Below, in pieces: positions 7,976 to 14,661 of a stretch of DNA of 64,000 bases (positions are counted from its first letter, which is position 1; each line of letters opens with the position of its first letter). The notes under the pieces were generated by a model, which was not told the origin of the DNA, did not search any database, and saw only the letters and a list, made by a program, of their open reading frames with translations. Source of the stretch: SAR202-VII-2 sp965263165 (lineage in GTDB: Bacteria > Chloroflexota > Dehalococcoidia > Lucifugimonadales > SAR202-VII-2); assembly GCA_965263165.1 (NCBI GenBank), contig OZ253584.1, positions 2,170,001 to 2,234,000 of the forward strand. The letters are read 5' to 3'. A program made the translations under genes and the position numbers.

Positions 7976-9214
7976 CTACGATTGGCGGTCGTTGGTTTCT
8001 TGGATGAGCTGCTGACCGAGGCGGAGGAGGGCTTGCCGGCGAGGCGTGGGGACTTGCTGGTCGTCGAGGTACCGCTCGAGGGCGTCGGTGGGGGTCATGG
8101 TCTCGGCGCCCGCCTGAAACCGGGGGCGCCGCTGCCGAACGATGTCCCTCTGGATGGCGGCGAGGTAGTGGGCGCCGGCAAGGGCCTGCCTGATGGCGGT
8201 GTCGTCGATGCGGTCCTGGAGTTCCTCCGGGAGGCGGATGGAGAGGCGGACGATGGCGTCGTGGAAGTTGTGGCGCTGGATGGCCTGGACGACGCGGGCG
8301 GTGGGGTCGAGGTCGTTCTGTTCGAGGTTGACGTTAATGGTAACGAAGCGGCGGGCGTTGACTGGGAGGAATTGGAAGTCGGCGAGGCGGGCGCCGCGGG
8401 GTTGGCGGGGATCGATGTCGACGAGGCAGAATCCCTTGGGGTCGCGCTCTTCGCCGAAGTCTATGCGTTGGAGGCTGCCGCTGTAGGCCATGAGCGGAGC
8501 GCGCCAGAGGACCTGATGCTTGTGTACGTGGCCAAGGGCGACGTAGTCGAAGGCGGGGTTGGCGAGGTTGCTCTGGAGGAGGATGTGGTCGTGGCCGAGC
8601 ATCATGGTCTGTTCGGAGCTGAGGACGGCGGTGTTGAGGGAGACGTGGGCGGTGAGGACGGCGGGGATGGCCTGGTCGAGGGCGTCGATCTCGCGCTGAA
8701 GGAGCGTGGTGAGGCGGTCCTGGAGCTGCCGGTTGATCTGTTCGAGCGTAAGGTCCCGGGTTTCTTCGCGGGCGAGGAATGCGCCGCGTCGGATCCAGGG
8801 AAGGGAGACGACCTGAAGAGGGCCGTCGTTGGTGTGGACGATGGTGGTTGTGAGGCGGTCGGCGACGTGGACGCGGGGGACGTTGAGAGTAGGGAAGATG
8901 TCGAGGGCGGTGGCGCGGCTGGCGGCGGCGGGGAGGTCGTGGTTGCCGATGAGGAGGAAGACGGGGATGCCGGCGCCGGTGAGGGTGGCGATGCGCTTGG
9001 CGAATTCCCGCTGGTGGGTCTGGGAGGGATCGCGGCTCTTGTAGGCGTCGCCGGAGAAGAGGACGAGGTCGGCGGGGGCGTCGAGGGCGCTCTGGACGAC
9101 TTCGTCAAATGTGCCGAGGAAGTCCTGGAGGCGGGTGGAGAGCCCGGTTCCAGAGTCTACGACGCTGTAGTTTTCCACGCCTATGTGGACGTCTGAGAAG
9201 TGGAGGATTTTCAT
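7976..9214 (-). CDS. SbcD/Mre11-like DNA repair exonuclease (calcineurin-type phosphoesterase)
   Basis: 412 residues. Phosphoesterase motifs appear in order: MKILHFSDVHIG (metal ligands Asp8 and His10), LVLFSGDAYKSRDPSQ (GD), PVFLLIGNHDLP (GNHD), VLTAHVSL and YVALGHVHKHQ (GHxH). This is the arrangement of SbcD/Mre11 nucleases that process DNA ends and hairpins with the SbcC/Rad50 ATPase. The C-terminal 100 residues are a capping domain without obvious motifs. No SbcC-like gene lies next to it on either side, which is unusual because the pair is normally cotranscribed. It may be a lone Mre11-like protein or its partner may be elsewhere. Confidence 0.88.
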   Translation of the reverse strand: MKILHFSDVHIGVENYSVVDSGTGLSTRLQDFLGTFDEVVQSALDAPADLVLFSGDAYKSRDPSQTHQREFAKRIATLTGAGIPVFLLIGNHDLPAAASRATALDIFPTLNVPRVHVADRLTTTIVHTNDGPLQVVSLPWIRRGAFLAREETRDLTLEQINRQLQDRLTTLLQREIDALDQAIPAVLTAHVSLNTAVLSSEQTMMLGHDHILLQSNLANPAFDYVALGHVHKHQVLWRAPLMAYSGSLQRIDFGEERDPKGFCLVDIDPRQPRGARLADFQFLPVNARRFVTINVNLEQNDLDPTARVVQAIQRHNFHDAIVRLSIRLPEELQDRIDDTAIRQALAGAHYLAAIQRDIVRQRRPRFQAGAETMTPTDALERYLDDQQVPTPRRQALLRLGQQLIQETNDRQS

Positions 9215-9505
9215 GGGCTAGGGTATGCGGGGCCGGTTGGCGACGGAGGTTGACTTTGACTGCTTGGAAGCATTTTCGCTGGGTGGGAGCGGAGGCGCAA
9301 CGGGCCGGCTCGATTGGAGCGACAGGTTGCCGTTGCGCCAGCGGGACGCTCCGGGCGGGGCAGACATGGATGGCCTACTGTTTGATTGTTCGTCGCTTTT
9401 GATTGTTTGCGGAGCATTTTACTTGGTGGGAGTGGAGACGTGACAGGCGGCGGCTCGTTTTGTCACGGGTAGCCGCGGCGCCGGCGGGGCGCTGCGGGCG
9501 CCGGG
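9215..9505. other. Intergenic gap with no supported gene
   Basis: About 290 bp between the SbcD-like gene start and the end of the next minus-strand gene. It holds short T-rich repeats of the type TTTGATTGTT(T/C)G near 9379 and 9399, with another at about 9579, and GC-rich inverted stretches near 9475-9505. I see no convincing gene, tRNA or terminator. Confidence 0.4.
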
Positions 9506-9979
9506 TTAGATATAGATTCCGTAGTGTTTGAGTGGTTGGCGGCGGCTCTCAGAGGCGTCCTCAAGGCGTTCCTCAACGTTTGATTGTTCGGGGGCGGCCG
9601 CGTCCCGGCTGGCGGGACGGTTCGGCGACGGGCGCTTTTTGGCGACGAATGCGGGATGCGGCAGTGGGCCGGCGTGTGGGCTGTCGTCGGGGTAGGAGAG
9701 GCGGCGGAGGGTGTCATAGGCGTCGGGGTTGGTGTTGGCGAGGGCTCTGTTGACCCGCCATCTGAGCGCGTCGAGGCGGCGTTCGAGGGAGGCCCGGAGA
9801 CGAGGGATGTCTTCAGGGGAGCGGGCTTGGTCGGCGGCGATGCGGCTGTCGCGGGCTGCGGGCATGTTGAGGCGGATGGCGGCGTCTACAAGGTCGAGCT
9901 TGGCGCGCCGCCCGTGCTTGAGGGCGTTGAGGTTGCTCCTGGGCGCTCCGGCGCCGGGACGCTTGCCGCCACGGGGCAT
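9506..9979 (-). CDS. Hypothetical protein with GGKRPGAGAP N-terminus
   Basis: 157 residues from the ATG at 9979, preceded by a strong AGGAGG nine bases upstream; upstream in-frame starts are not needed. It begins MPRGGKRPGAGAPRSNLNAL and continues KHGRRAK, a basic, Gly-rich opening found in many small phage- or mobile-element-linked proteins (terminase-small-subunit-like N-termini among them). The middle is a charged helical stretch (about residues 35-90) and the last 60 residues are Pro/Arg-rich and probably disordered. It is likely transcribed from the promoter at 10127-10155, which is overlapped by a LexA-like palindrome, so it may be damage-inducible. Function unknown; DNA binding by the basic N-terminus is a guess. 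Confidence 0.65.
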   Translation of the reverse strand: MPRGGKRPGAGAPRSNLNALKHGRRAKLDLVDAAIRLNMPAARDSRIAADQARSPEDIPRLRASLERRLDALRWRVNRALANTNPDAYDTLRRLSYPDDSPHAGPLPHPAFVAKKRPSPNRPASRDAAAPEQSNVEERLEDASESRRQPLKHYGIYI

Positions 9980-10119
9980 TAGTAGGGCCTCCTGAGGATG
10001 GATGAGGGAACCGGGAAACGGGCCCGCGGCCCTCGCAGCGCGGCGGGGCGTGGGAGGATGGGCGGCGCGAGCCATTGCCAGGAAAGACGATCCCCATACC
10101 CTCGTTGGGCTTTGAGAGT

Positions 10120-10135
10120 TAGAACAATTGTACTA
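10120..10135. promoter_or_regulatory. LexA-like operator palindrome
   Basis: The 16-mer TAGAACAATTGTACTA is a palindrome with one mismatched base pair. Its core GAAC-N4-GTAC differs by one base from the GAAC-N4-GTTC LexA box known from Gram-positive bacteria. It covers the -10 box of the minus-strand promoter at 10127-10155, a natural position for repression. LexA identity is inferred, because no lexA gene is in the window. Confidence 0.5.
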
Positions 10136-10155
10136 CATCTGTGCGCCGGGGTCAA
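10127..10155 (-). promoter_or_regulatory. Sigma-70-type promoter for the 9506-9979 gene
   Basis: On the minus strand TTGACC (10150-10155) and TACAAT (10127-10132) are separated by exactly 17 bp. Transcription would start near 10120 and leave a leader of about 140 nt before the gene start at 9979. The palindrome at 10120-10135 overlaps the -10 box. Confidence 0.65.
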
Positions 10156-10227
10156 GGGGCGGATGGCAGAGAGGGAGAGAGGGGAGAGTGTGGACCTGTG
10201 TCCACGCGGCTGAGGCTCTCCTGGTGG

Positions 10228-10560
10228 TCACTCAGTGGCGTTATGGATGTCTTGCCAGTAGACTTTCGCGCTCTGATATTCAGCGCCTTCTTGAGCAGCT
10301 ATTCGAGCAACGTTCTCGCAGTGGGAATGAAACCATTGAAGAAAATTGTCATGAAGCGCCCGCGCTTCCACGTAATCAGATTTGAGTTTTGCCGGGAGCA
10401 GCGACACGACATGATTGAAATGGAAGCTAAGACTCATAAAGAACTGTTGAGAGAATCCCGGATGCTCGGTGTCCAAATGAGCTATCGTGGAGACAAGAGC
10501 GTATAGAAACGCCTCTTGAGCTTGGACGCTAGCGTGGGGGATTTCAGGGGGACTAGTCAT
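10228..10560 (-). CDS. Hypothetical protein, mostly helical
   Basis: 110 residues from the ATG at 10560 (MTSPPEIPHASVQ), with GAGGG about seven bases upstream. Composition is soluble and helical, rich in His, Phe and Gln, with no transmembrane segment and no motif I recognise. Its GC content is clearly lower than that of flanking housekeeping genes, as for the restriction-modification genes to the right. It lies about 200 bp downstream of the second operator-overlapped promoter (10766-10794), so it may belong to the same regulon as the 9506-9979 gene. Function unknown. Confidence 0.55.
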   Translation of the reverse strand: MTSPPEIPHASVQAQEAFLYALVSTIAHLDTEHPGFSQQFFMSLSFHFNHVVSLLPAKLKSDYVEARALHDNFLQWFHSHCENVARIAAQEGAEYQSAKVYWQDIHNATE

Positions 10561-10749
10561 GGGTCCCTCGTAAAACACCGTTCCGAGTAAGTTCCTGCGA
10601 TTCAGTACATCTGAGCGCTACCGTATGCTGGGGGAGTAGACGGAACAGGCTCCGTATAATTTGTCCAGGCATAGGCACCGTTGCTCTCATTGGGCCAGAG
10701 CAGATCGTTCTATGAGAGAGTCAGACTTGGCTCAAGCGCCTTCGCTGGC

Positions 10750-11004
10750 TTAGCGAGTTAGAACAAGCGTACTGTATTTGTGTGCTGGGGTCAAGGGGTG
10801 CGGGGCAGGGGGGGGAGACGCAGTGTTCAGCCCTACGGAGATATTGCCCTTCGGGAACTTGTTCCGACACGTTGGGCAAGTGACGGCCTCATAGAGTGCC
10901 GATGCTTGGATTCCACGTGCGGGATTGTACTCCACGCCGCAGCTTATGCTCGGAGCGTAGGGAGGCTTAGGGTCAAGCTGAAGTTGGTGAATTGGCTGCT
11001 TCAT
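10750..11004 (-). CDS. Possible small protein with CPTC motif
   Basis: An 84-codon frame from an ATG at 11004. It contains one early Cys (SISCGVEYN) and a CPTCRNKFP motif, so a zinc-ribbon-like fold is possible. Its last 15 codons run through the duplicated promoter block, which suggests that the end is not under selection or that the block was inserted. The Shine-Dalgarno candidate (AGGAG) is rather far upstream. I cannot identify a family and consider it uncertain. Confidence 0.3.
   Translation of the reverse strand: MKQPIHQLQLDPKPPYAPSISCGVEYNPARGIQASALYEAVTCPTCRNKFPKGNISVGLNTASPPPAPHPLTPAHKYSTLVLTR
10755..10799. repeat. Promoter-containing duplicated block, copy 2
   Basis: Second copy of the block at 10116-10160, in the same orientation. 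Conserved parts are GAGTTAGAACAA, the GTACT half-site, and the GGGGTCAAGGGG end that forms the minus-strand -35 region. Confidence 0.75.
10766..10794 (-). promoter_or_regulatory. Second promoter with overlapping LexA-like site
   Basis: On the minus strand TTGACC (10789-10794) is followed after 17 bp by TACGCT (10766-10771). The half-sites GAAC (10761-10764) and GTAC (10769-10772) of the operator at 10759-10774 again overlap the -10 box. It points toward the gene at 10228-10560. The -10 box is weaker than in copy 1. Confidence 0.5.
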
Positions 11005-11063
11005 GGGTTGTCAACACTCCACTCCTATGCGTGGTTGGGATAAGCGCAGCCATTAGGTTATCT

Positions 11064-11264
11064 TTAGATATGAGACCCCATAGCGATGATCACACCGCAA
11101 ACGAAGAGTACCCACCCGAACATACGACTGACGGTCGAGAGCTTCATCACAAGGATCGACTCTGTCCATCGTTCAGGCGCAAGTCTGGACCCAAACCAAA
11201 GAGTAAGCAATCCGACTAAAATCAAAGCCAAAACAACCAAGGCAAATATAATTGACCAAGACAT
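11064..11264 (-). CDS. Small two-helix membrane protein
   Basis: 66 residues with two hydrophobic helices (about 4-24 and 47-64) separated by a short charged loop containing RLAPERWTESILVMK. GAAGGGG stands about five bases before the ATG at 11264. It follows the restriction enzyme gene on the same strand with a 52-bp gap and shares its lower GC. No family recognised. Confidence 0.5.
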   Translation of the reverse strand: MSWSIIFALVVLALILVGLLTLWFGSRLAPERWTESILVMKLSTVSRMFGWVLFVCGVIIAMGSHI

Positions 11265-11316
11265 CTAACCCCTTCTCGAACGGATTCTTCACGCAGGGTT
11301 CGGACGCTGGGACATG

Positions 11317-12069
11317 TTATTGGCTTGCCTTCTTCTTCTTGGATTGGCGAGGTTCGCGTTTCGCGCTGATGTCTTCGACTAAGCGCTCCCAAGCGATGTG
11401 ACCGTCTGGCAAGCAAAACGCCTTAGAAAACTCTTGCGTCAAGCGGTTGATGATGGCTGCCCATTCACGGTCAAATTCCTCTTTGTACTTCAAAGGCTCA
11501 TTGTGCATGAGACGTATCAACTTCAAATAGAAGTCGGGATCGCCGGTGAGTTCTTCCCAGAACACCTGGCCGGAGCTGTCGCGATAGTTCTTGGTAGCAT
11601 TTGGTCCAGACACCGTGCGCCCGTAACCATGACCCACTAGTGGGTCAAACTCCTTCAGGGTCTTCTGAAGGCGGGACCTAAGTGCATTGAATTCAGTGTT
11701 CTGGCGTCGTTTCTGGGAGGCGTTGAAGATGTTGGGGCCTGATTTGACAGCAATGGCCAAATACTTTGAGTCCGTTGCTACAACTACGTCAACTCCTTGA
11801 GATTCAGCTGCCCTGCCTCCGGATGCCAATAGTGCTAGAGGTTCGAAGAAGGCATTGCCAAAGATGGTTTCGTCTGACTCCTTGAGATGAGATTCAAGTA
11901 GGGAGGTCATCAAAGTGGCTGCGACTTCATAACCCAGAGCTCTGTATAAGTAAGGGTTCTTCCTCCTGATAAGAGGCAGCATCTTCAGATCCTGCGCTTT
12001 TTGCAGCCTTGTTTCGTGGAACTCCTTCAGGCTCCTTGTGATTGCCACCTCTAACTTAGCTGTGTCCAT
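11317..12069 (-). CDS. Type II restriction endonuclease, EcoO109I/PmeII-like
   Basis: 250 residues. The region around residues 85-115 (AESQGVDVVVATDSKYLAIAVKSGPN) is a PD-(D/E)xK-like core: Asp followed after a strand by VKSG. This is followed by KRRQNTEFNALRSRLQ and VGHGYGRTVSG, then SGQVFWEEL, a layout resembling EcoO109I/PmeII-type enzymes as I know them (VGVFYG and KEFWSWL in EcoO109I). The gene start overlaps the end of the methyltransferase gene by 14 bp, the expected arrangement of a restriction-modification operon. Family EcoO109I cuts RGGNCCY, but the site of this enzyme cannot be deduced. GC content is below that of the surroundings, consistent with horizontal transfer. The Lys/Ser tail (KKKKASQ) is a basic extension. 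Confidence 0.78.
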   Translation of the reverse strand: MDTAKLEVAITRSLKEFHETRLQKAQDLKMLPLIRRKNPYLYRALGYEVAATLMTSLLESHLKESDETIFGNAFFEPLALLASGGRAAESQGVDVVVATDSKYLAIAVKSGPNIFNASQKRRQNTEFNALRSRLQKTLKEFDPLVGHGYGRTVSGPNATKNYRDSSGQVFWEELTGDPDFYLKLIRLMHNEPLKYKEEFDREWAAIINRLTQEFSKAFCLPDGHIAWERLVEDISAKREPRQSKKKKASQ

Positions 12070-13018
12070 TGCGTTGGTGCCTCGCTTTCGTAGATGTCTC
12101 GTTGCCCTTGGCTACGGCTTCTAGAGAGATGCCATAGTATTCCTGCGATAGTTCAATACCTACGTAATGCCGGTTAAGGTTTATGGCAGCCCGCGCTGTT
12201 GTTCCTGATCCCATGAAAGGGTCGAGAACCATATCTTCTTCGTCGGTCAGCAATTTGATGAACCACTCGGGGAGCGAGAGTGGGAATGTTGCGCTATGAG
12301 CGCGATTACCGCATTCCGTGGCAAGGTGGAGAACATTGGATGGATAGACCATGTTGCGTCCAACCCAGTTGGACACGTTCTTGCCGAAGCCACTCCCTAC
12401 TTTTGATTCGTCGCGCAGACGATCAGTGTCGCTCAGGTTGTGCAGGCGAGTCTTGGCCCAATCTCCTACTGGAACCATTACCCTATCCTGGCGCATCTTG
12501 AATCGTTTTTGCAGAGTGAAATGAAGGCACCGCTCCCAAGAATCACGGAATCGATTCGGCCATTTTCCGGGATAGCAGTTTGATTTGCACCATAGATATT
12601 CTTCCGTCCAAAGCCATCCTTGCTTCTTCAAAGCGAGGATAAGCTCCAATACATAGGTCTGACGCTCCCCATCAGTGGCTCGCTCCTTGATGTTAAGGAC
12701 AAAAGATCCCGTAGGTTTCAGAACGCGCTTCAACTCGCGCGAGATGGGGAGAAAACACTCAGCATACTTGTCAATGGGAAAGCCGCGATAAGGGCCTTTG
12801 CGATTATCTGCATATGGCGGAGAAGTGACCACCAAATCGACAAACTCGGAAGGAAGGTCCTTTAGAATGGTTGCCGCGTCTCCTAGGAATAACCTATCAG
12901 AGTACGCTTCGTAGGGAGGGGGGCTTTCGTCCGGGTGGCTTTGGCCAGTGAATTGCACGTATGCGGCTTCTGGCAGAGGCAAAGCACCCTGAGGGCCGTT
13001 ATAAGGTAATGAGCCCAT
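12056..13018 (-). CDS. DNA (cytosine-N4 or adenine-N6) methyltransferase, beta class
   Basis: 320 residues. The catalytic motif TSPPY is at residues 65-69 and the AdoMet-binding motif DPFMGSGTT at 266-274, the order of beta-class amino-methyltransferases. SPPY is most common in N4-cytosine enzymes. The region between (YLWCKSNCYPGKWPNRFRDSWE) resembles the segment conserved in type II SPPY methylases. It precedes and overlaps the restriction endonuclease gene, so it protects host DNA at the same site. Translation of the methylase first, then the nuclease through overlap, would favour protection on entry into a new host. Confidence 0.9.
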   Translation of the reverse strand: MGSLPYNGPQGALPLPEAAYVQFTGQSHPDESPPPYEAYSDRLFLGDAATILKDLPSEFVDLVVTSPPYADNRKGPYRGFPIDKYAECFLPISRELKRVLKPTGSFVLNIKERATDGERQTYVLELILALKKQGWLWTEEYLWCKSNCYPGKWPNRFRDSWERCLHFTLQKRFKMRQDRVMVPVGDWAKTRLHNLSDTDRLRDESKVGSGFGKNVSNWVGRNMVYPSNVLHLATECGNRAHSATFPLSLPEWFIKLLTDEEDMVLDPFMGSGTTARAAINLNRHYVGIELSQEYYGISLEAVAKGNETSTKARHQRNGHS

Positions 13019-13148
13019 ATGCCATCCACCTTGGACTGGGAGTGAGTGCCGACGATTCCTGCGATCAGTGTTTCAGGATAATCAGGTTGTGGCAAGGACG
13101 CAAGGGGCCGTTGGCAGGAGTTTGACTTGGGATCGAGTCGAGAGGGGT

Positions 13149-13442
13149 TTACCAATCCAGGTGCAGCATAACGGTGTCGCCTTTCCACGGCGAGGCGCTG
13201 TTGACCCATTCGACCAGCTCGTCGCGTTCGTGGGTGGAGAGGCGATGCTGCCTGGCGTAGTACCGCGAGGCGGCGAGGAGTCGTTGGCGGTCGGTCTGTA
13301 GGAAGAAGTTGCCCTCCCAGGCTCCGCTCCAAGAGCTGTTGTCGCTGTCGAGGAGAGAGGGAAGCTCCTGGATGAAGCCGTAGATGGGTTCATCTGGCCG
13401 TTCAAGGTACTCGATGGTTACGACGCCTATGTCAGTGCCCAT
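13149..13442 (-). CDS. Hypothetical protein
   Basis: 97 residues from the ATG at 13442, with GGAGGA about ten bases upstream. It reads MGTDIGVVTIEYLERPDEPI with a later aromatic-rich part (SSWSGAWEGNFFLQTDRQRLL) and a C-terminal HERDELVEWVNS helix. It looks like a compact soluble protein. No recognised family or membrane segment. It lies upstream of, and on the same strand as, the restriction-modification genes, but 130 bp apart. Confidence 0.6.
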   Translation of the reverse strand: MGTDIGVVTIEYLERPDEPIYGFIQELPSLLDSDNSSWSGAWEGNFFLQTDRQRLLAASRYYARQHRLSTHERDELVEWVNSASPWKGDTVMLHLDW

Positions 13443-13531
13443 GCCTGTCCTCCGCGGTGAAGATGGGGCATGTTAGCGGACCGCCGGCGGTTTGAGAGGA
13501 CCCTGGCGGGGAGGGGTGTGGGGACAGGTTG

Positions 13532-13574
13532 CCCCCTTCCTAACCTTCCCCCGAGTACAGGGGCAGGGACAGAG
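13532..13574. repeat. Dispersed GC-rich repeat, copy 1
   Basis: Unit CCTAACCTTCCCCCGAGTAC followed by AGGGGCAGGGACAGAG. The core CCCCGAGTACAGGGG is an imperfect inverted repeat. Related copies are at 14618-14652 and 19097-19139 in the same orientation, with a degenerate relative near 21910-21945. The DNA to the right (to about 13690) is low-complexity G-rich sequence on the plus strand with no gene. Confidence 0.75.
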
Positions 13575-13691
13575 GTTCCCCCTCGTACGAGGGGTGGGAT
13601 GGGAGGGGCGGGGATGGGGACGGGAGGGGCGGGGGAGGAGGGGAAGGGGCGGGGATGGGGCGGGGATGGGGAGAAGGGGCGAGTCCCGCGT

Positions 13692-14063
13692 TTACGAGGG
13701 GTCTTCTTCTTGGTACAGGCGGATGCGTTCCGGTTCGACGATCCACAGGCGACCGTCCAACGCGTCTTGCTCAAGACCTCCGGCCAGCGTACGCACTGCG
13801 TCGTAGAGGTCGCCTGGCGAGCTGCCGGAGCGCAGGCGAAGCACAGCAATTCCGTGGTAGTCGGATGGCGGGAACAGGAGCGGGTTGCCGAACTCAAGGT
13901 CCAAGGTAACCAGGCCCCTGCCTTCCTGACGGCACAGGTGGATCAGTGAGCGGTCGTCCGAGCCTCGCATGTCCTGCTCCGCCACTGTGGTTCCATCGCG
14001 GCCAGCCTGGCGAAGCATTTCTGCGATTTGGCTTCCCAGGTTTTCGTCCAGCTTCAGTCTCAA
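13692..14063 (-). CDS. DUF5615 PIN-like protein (toxin-like)
   Basis: 123 residues opening MRLKLDENLGSQIAEMLRQAG, with DMRGSDDRSLIHLCRQEGRGLVTLDLEFGN in the middle. Acidic residues Asp6/Glu7, the GSDD group and TLDLEF match the PIN-like metal site of DUF5615 (Mut7-C-related) proteins, which are presumed RNases in toxin-antitoxin pairs. It overlaps the DUF433 gene by 4 bp and follows it, the standard antitoxin-toxin order. The nuclease role is a family-based inference. Confidence 0.8.
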   Translation of the reverse strand: MRLKLDENLGSQIAEMLRQAGRDGTTVAEQDMRGSDDRSLIHLCRQEGRGLVTLDLEFGNPLLFPPSDYHGIAVLRLRSGSSPGDLYDAVRTLAGGLEQDALDGRLWIVEPERIRLYQEEDPS

Positions 14064-14317
14064 GAAGCCGTCTCCGCCGGGATGTCCACGTAGCGTTCGC
14101 GGGACATTTCAGCCCCGTAAGCGATGCAGGCCAGGACGTCTGCTTCTTCCAGGTCCGGGTAGTCGTTGAGGACGTCTTGGAGGGTCCAGCCGGCGGCGAG
14201 GTGGTCGAGGATGAGGGAGACCCAGATGCGATGGCCTCGGATGCATGGCTTGCCGAAGCAGACCGTTGGGTCGATGCTGATTCGAGCCAGCAGCTCCTGT
14301 TTGGTCATGGGTGGCAT
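14060..14317 (-). CDS. DUF433 protein (antitoxin-like)
   Basis: 85 residues from the ATG at 14317, supported by GGAG eight bases upstream; an ATG at 14308 is the alternative. The core ARISIDPTVCFGKPCIRGHRI and the helix VSLILDHLAAGWTLQDVLNDYPDLEEADVLACIAYG are the DUF433 signature, a winged-helix-like DNA-binding fold in VapB45-type antitoxins. It overlaps the DUF5615 gene by 4 bp, so the two probably form a stoichiometric pair. Confidence 0.85.
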   Translation of the reverse strand: MPPMTKQELLARISIDPTVCFGKPCIRGHRIWVSLILDHLAAGWTLQDVLNDYPDLEEADVLACIAYGAEMSRERYVDIPAETAS

Positions 14318-14428
14318 GGGTGGCTCCGCACCGCAGCCGAGGCTATTGGCCCAACGCCTGGGGGTCCTTGAGTGGTTGACGGCGACCCTCGGCGTCCGGG
14401 TGGTGAGACCATGATAGCGGTGGTGCAC

Positions 14429-14661
14429 CGTGGTGGGGAAGGGGGTTGCCCCGCGTGCGGGGAGAGCAGGGAGGGGAGGGGGCTTATGGCGGCGGACGCC
14501 GTTGTCCCACCTGGCCCACCCTCCAACGATTTTAGGAACAGGGGGACGCCCCCTGTACCCCCGGCGGGGGCTGCGCCCCCTGCACCCTGCTTGGGGGGAG
14601 GGGGCGGGGACAAGACGCTTCCTAGCCTTCCCCCGAGTACAGGGGCAGGGACACGAGAAGA
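14429..14661. repeat. GC-rich hairpin cluster and dispersed repeat copy 2
   Basis: This gene-free gap contains several perfect or near-perfect hairpins on the plus strand, including ACAGGGGG-ACG-CCCCCTGT near 14542 and GCGGGGGC-TG-CGCCCCCTGC near 14564. The dispersed repeat (see 13532) has its second copy at 14618-14652, directly beside the pntB stop codon. The structures could stop transcripts or be REP-like elements; I see no gene. Confidence 0.55.

Larger units (their letters stand above)
10116..10160. repeat. Promoter-containing duplicated block, copy 1
   Basis: A 45-bp block beginning GAGTTAGAACAA and ending GGGGTCAAGGGG is repeated 639 bp to the right with about nine substitutions. The copies include a full minus-strand promoter and an overlapping palindrome, so the repeat is a duplicated regulatory cassette rather than a transposon end. 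Confidence 0.75.

Noticed and set aside
7943..9196. A 417-codon plus-strand frame, mostly Gly/Val/Glu/Asp
   Set aside because: Antisense to the SbcD-like gene; no family similarity and no ribosome-binding site.
13574..13690. Possible structured RNA or quadruplex-rich element
   Set aside because: Simple G-rich low-complexity DNA with irregular spacing; no evidence of function.
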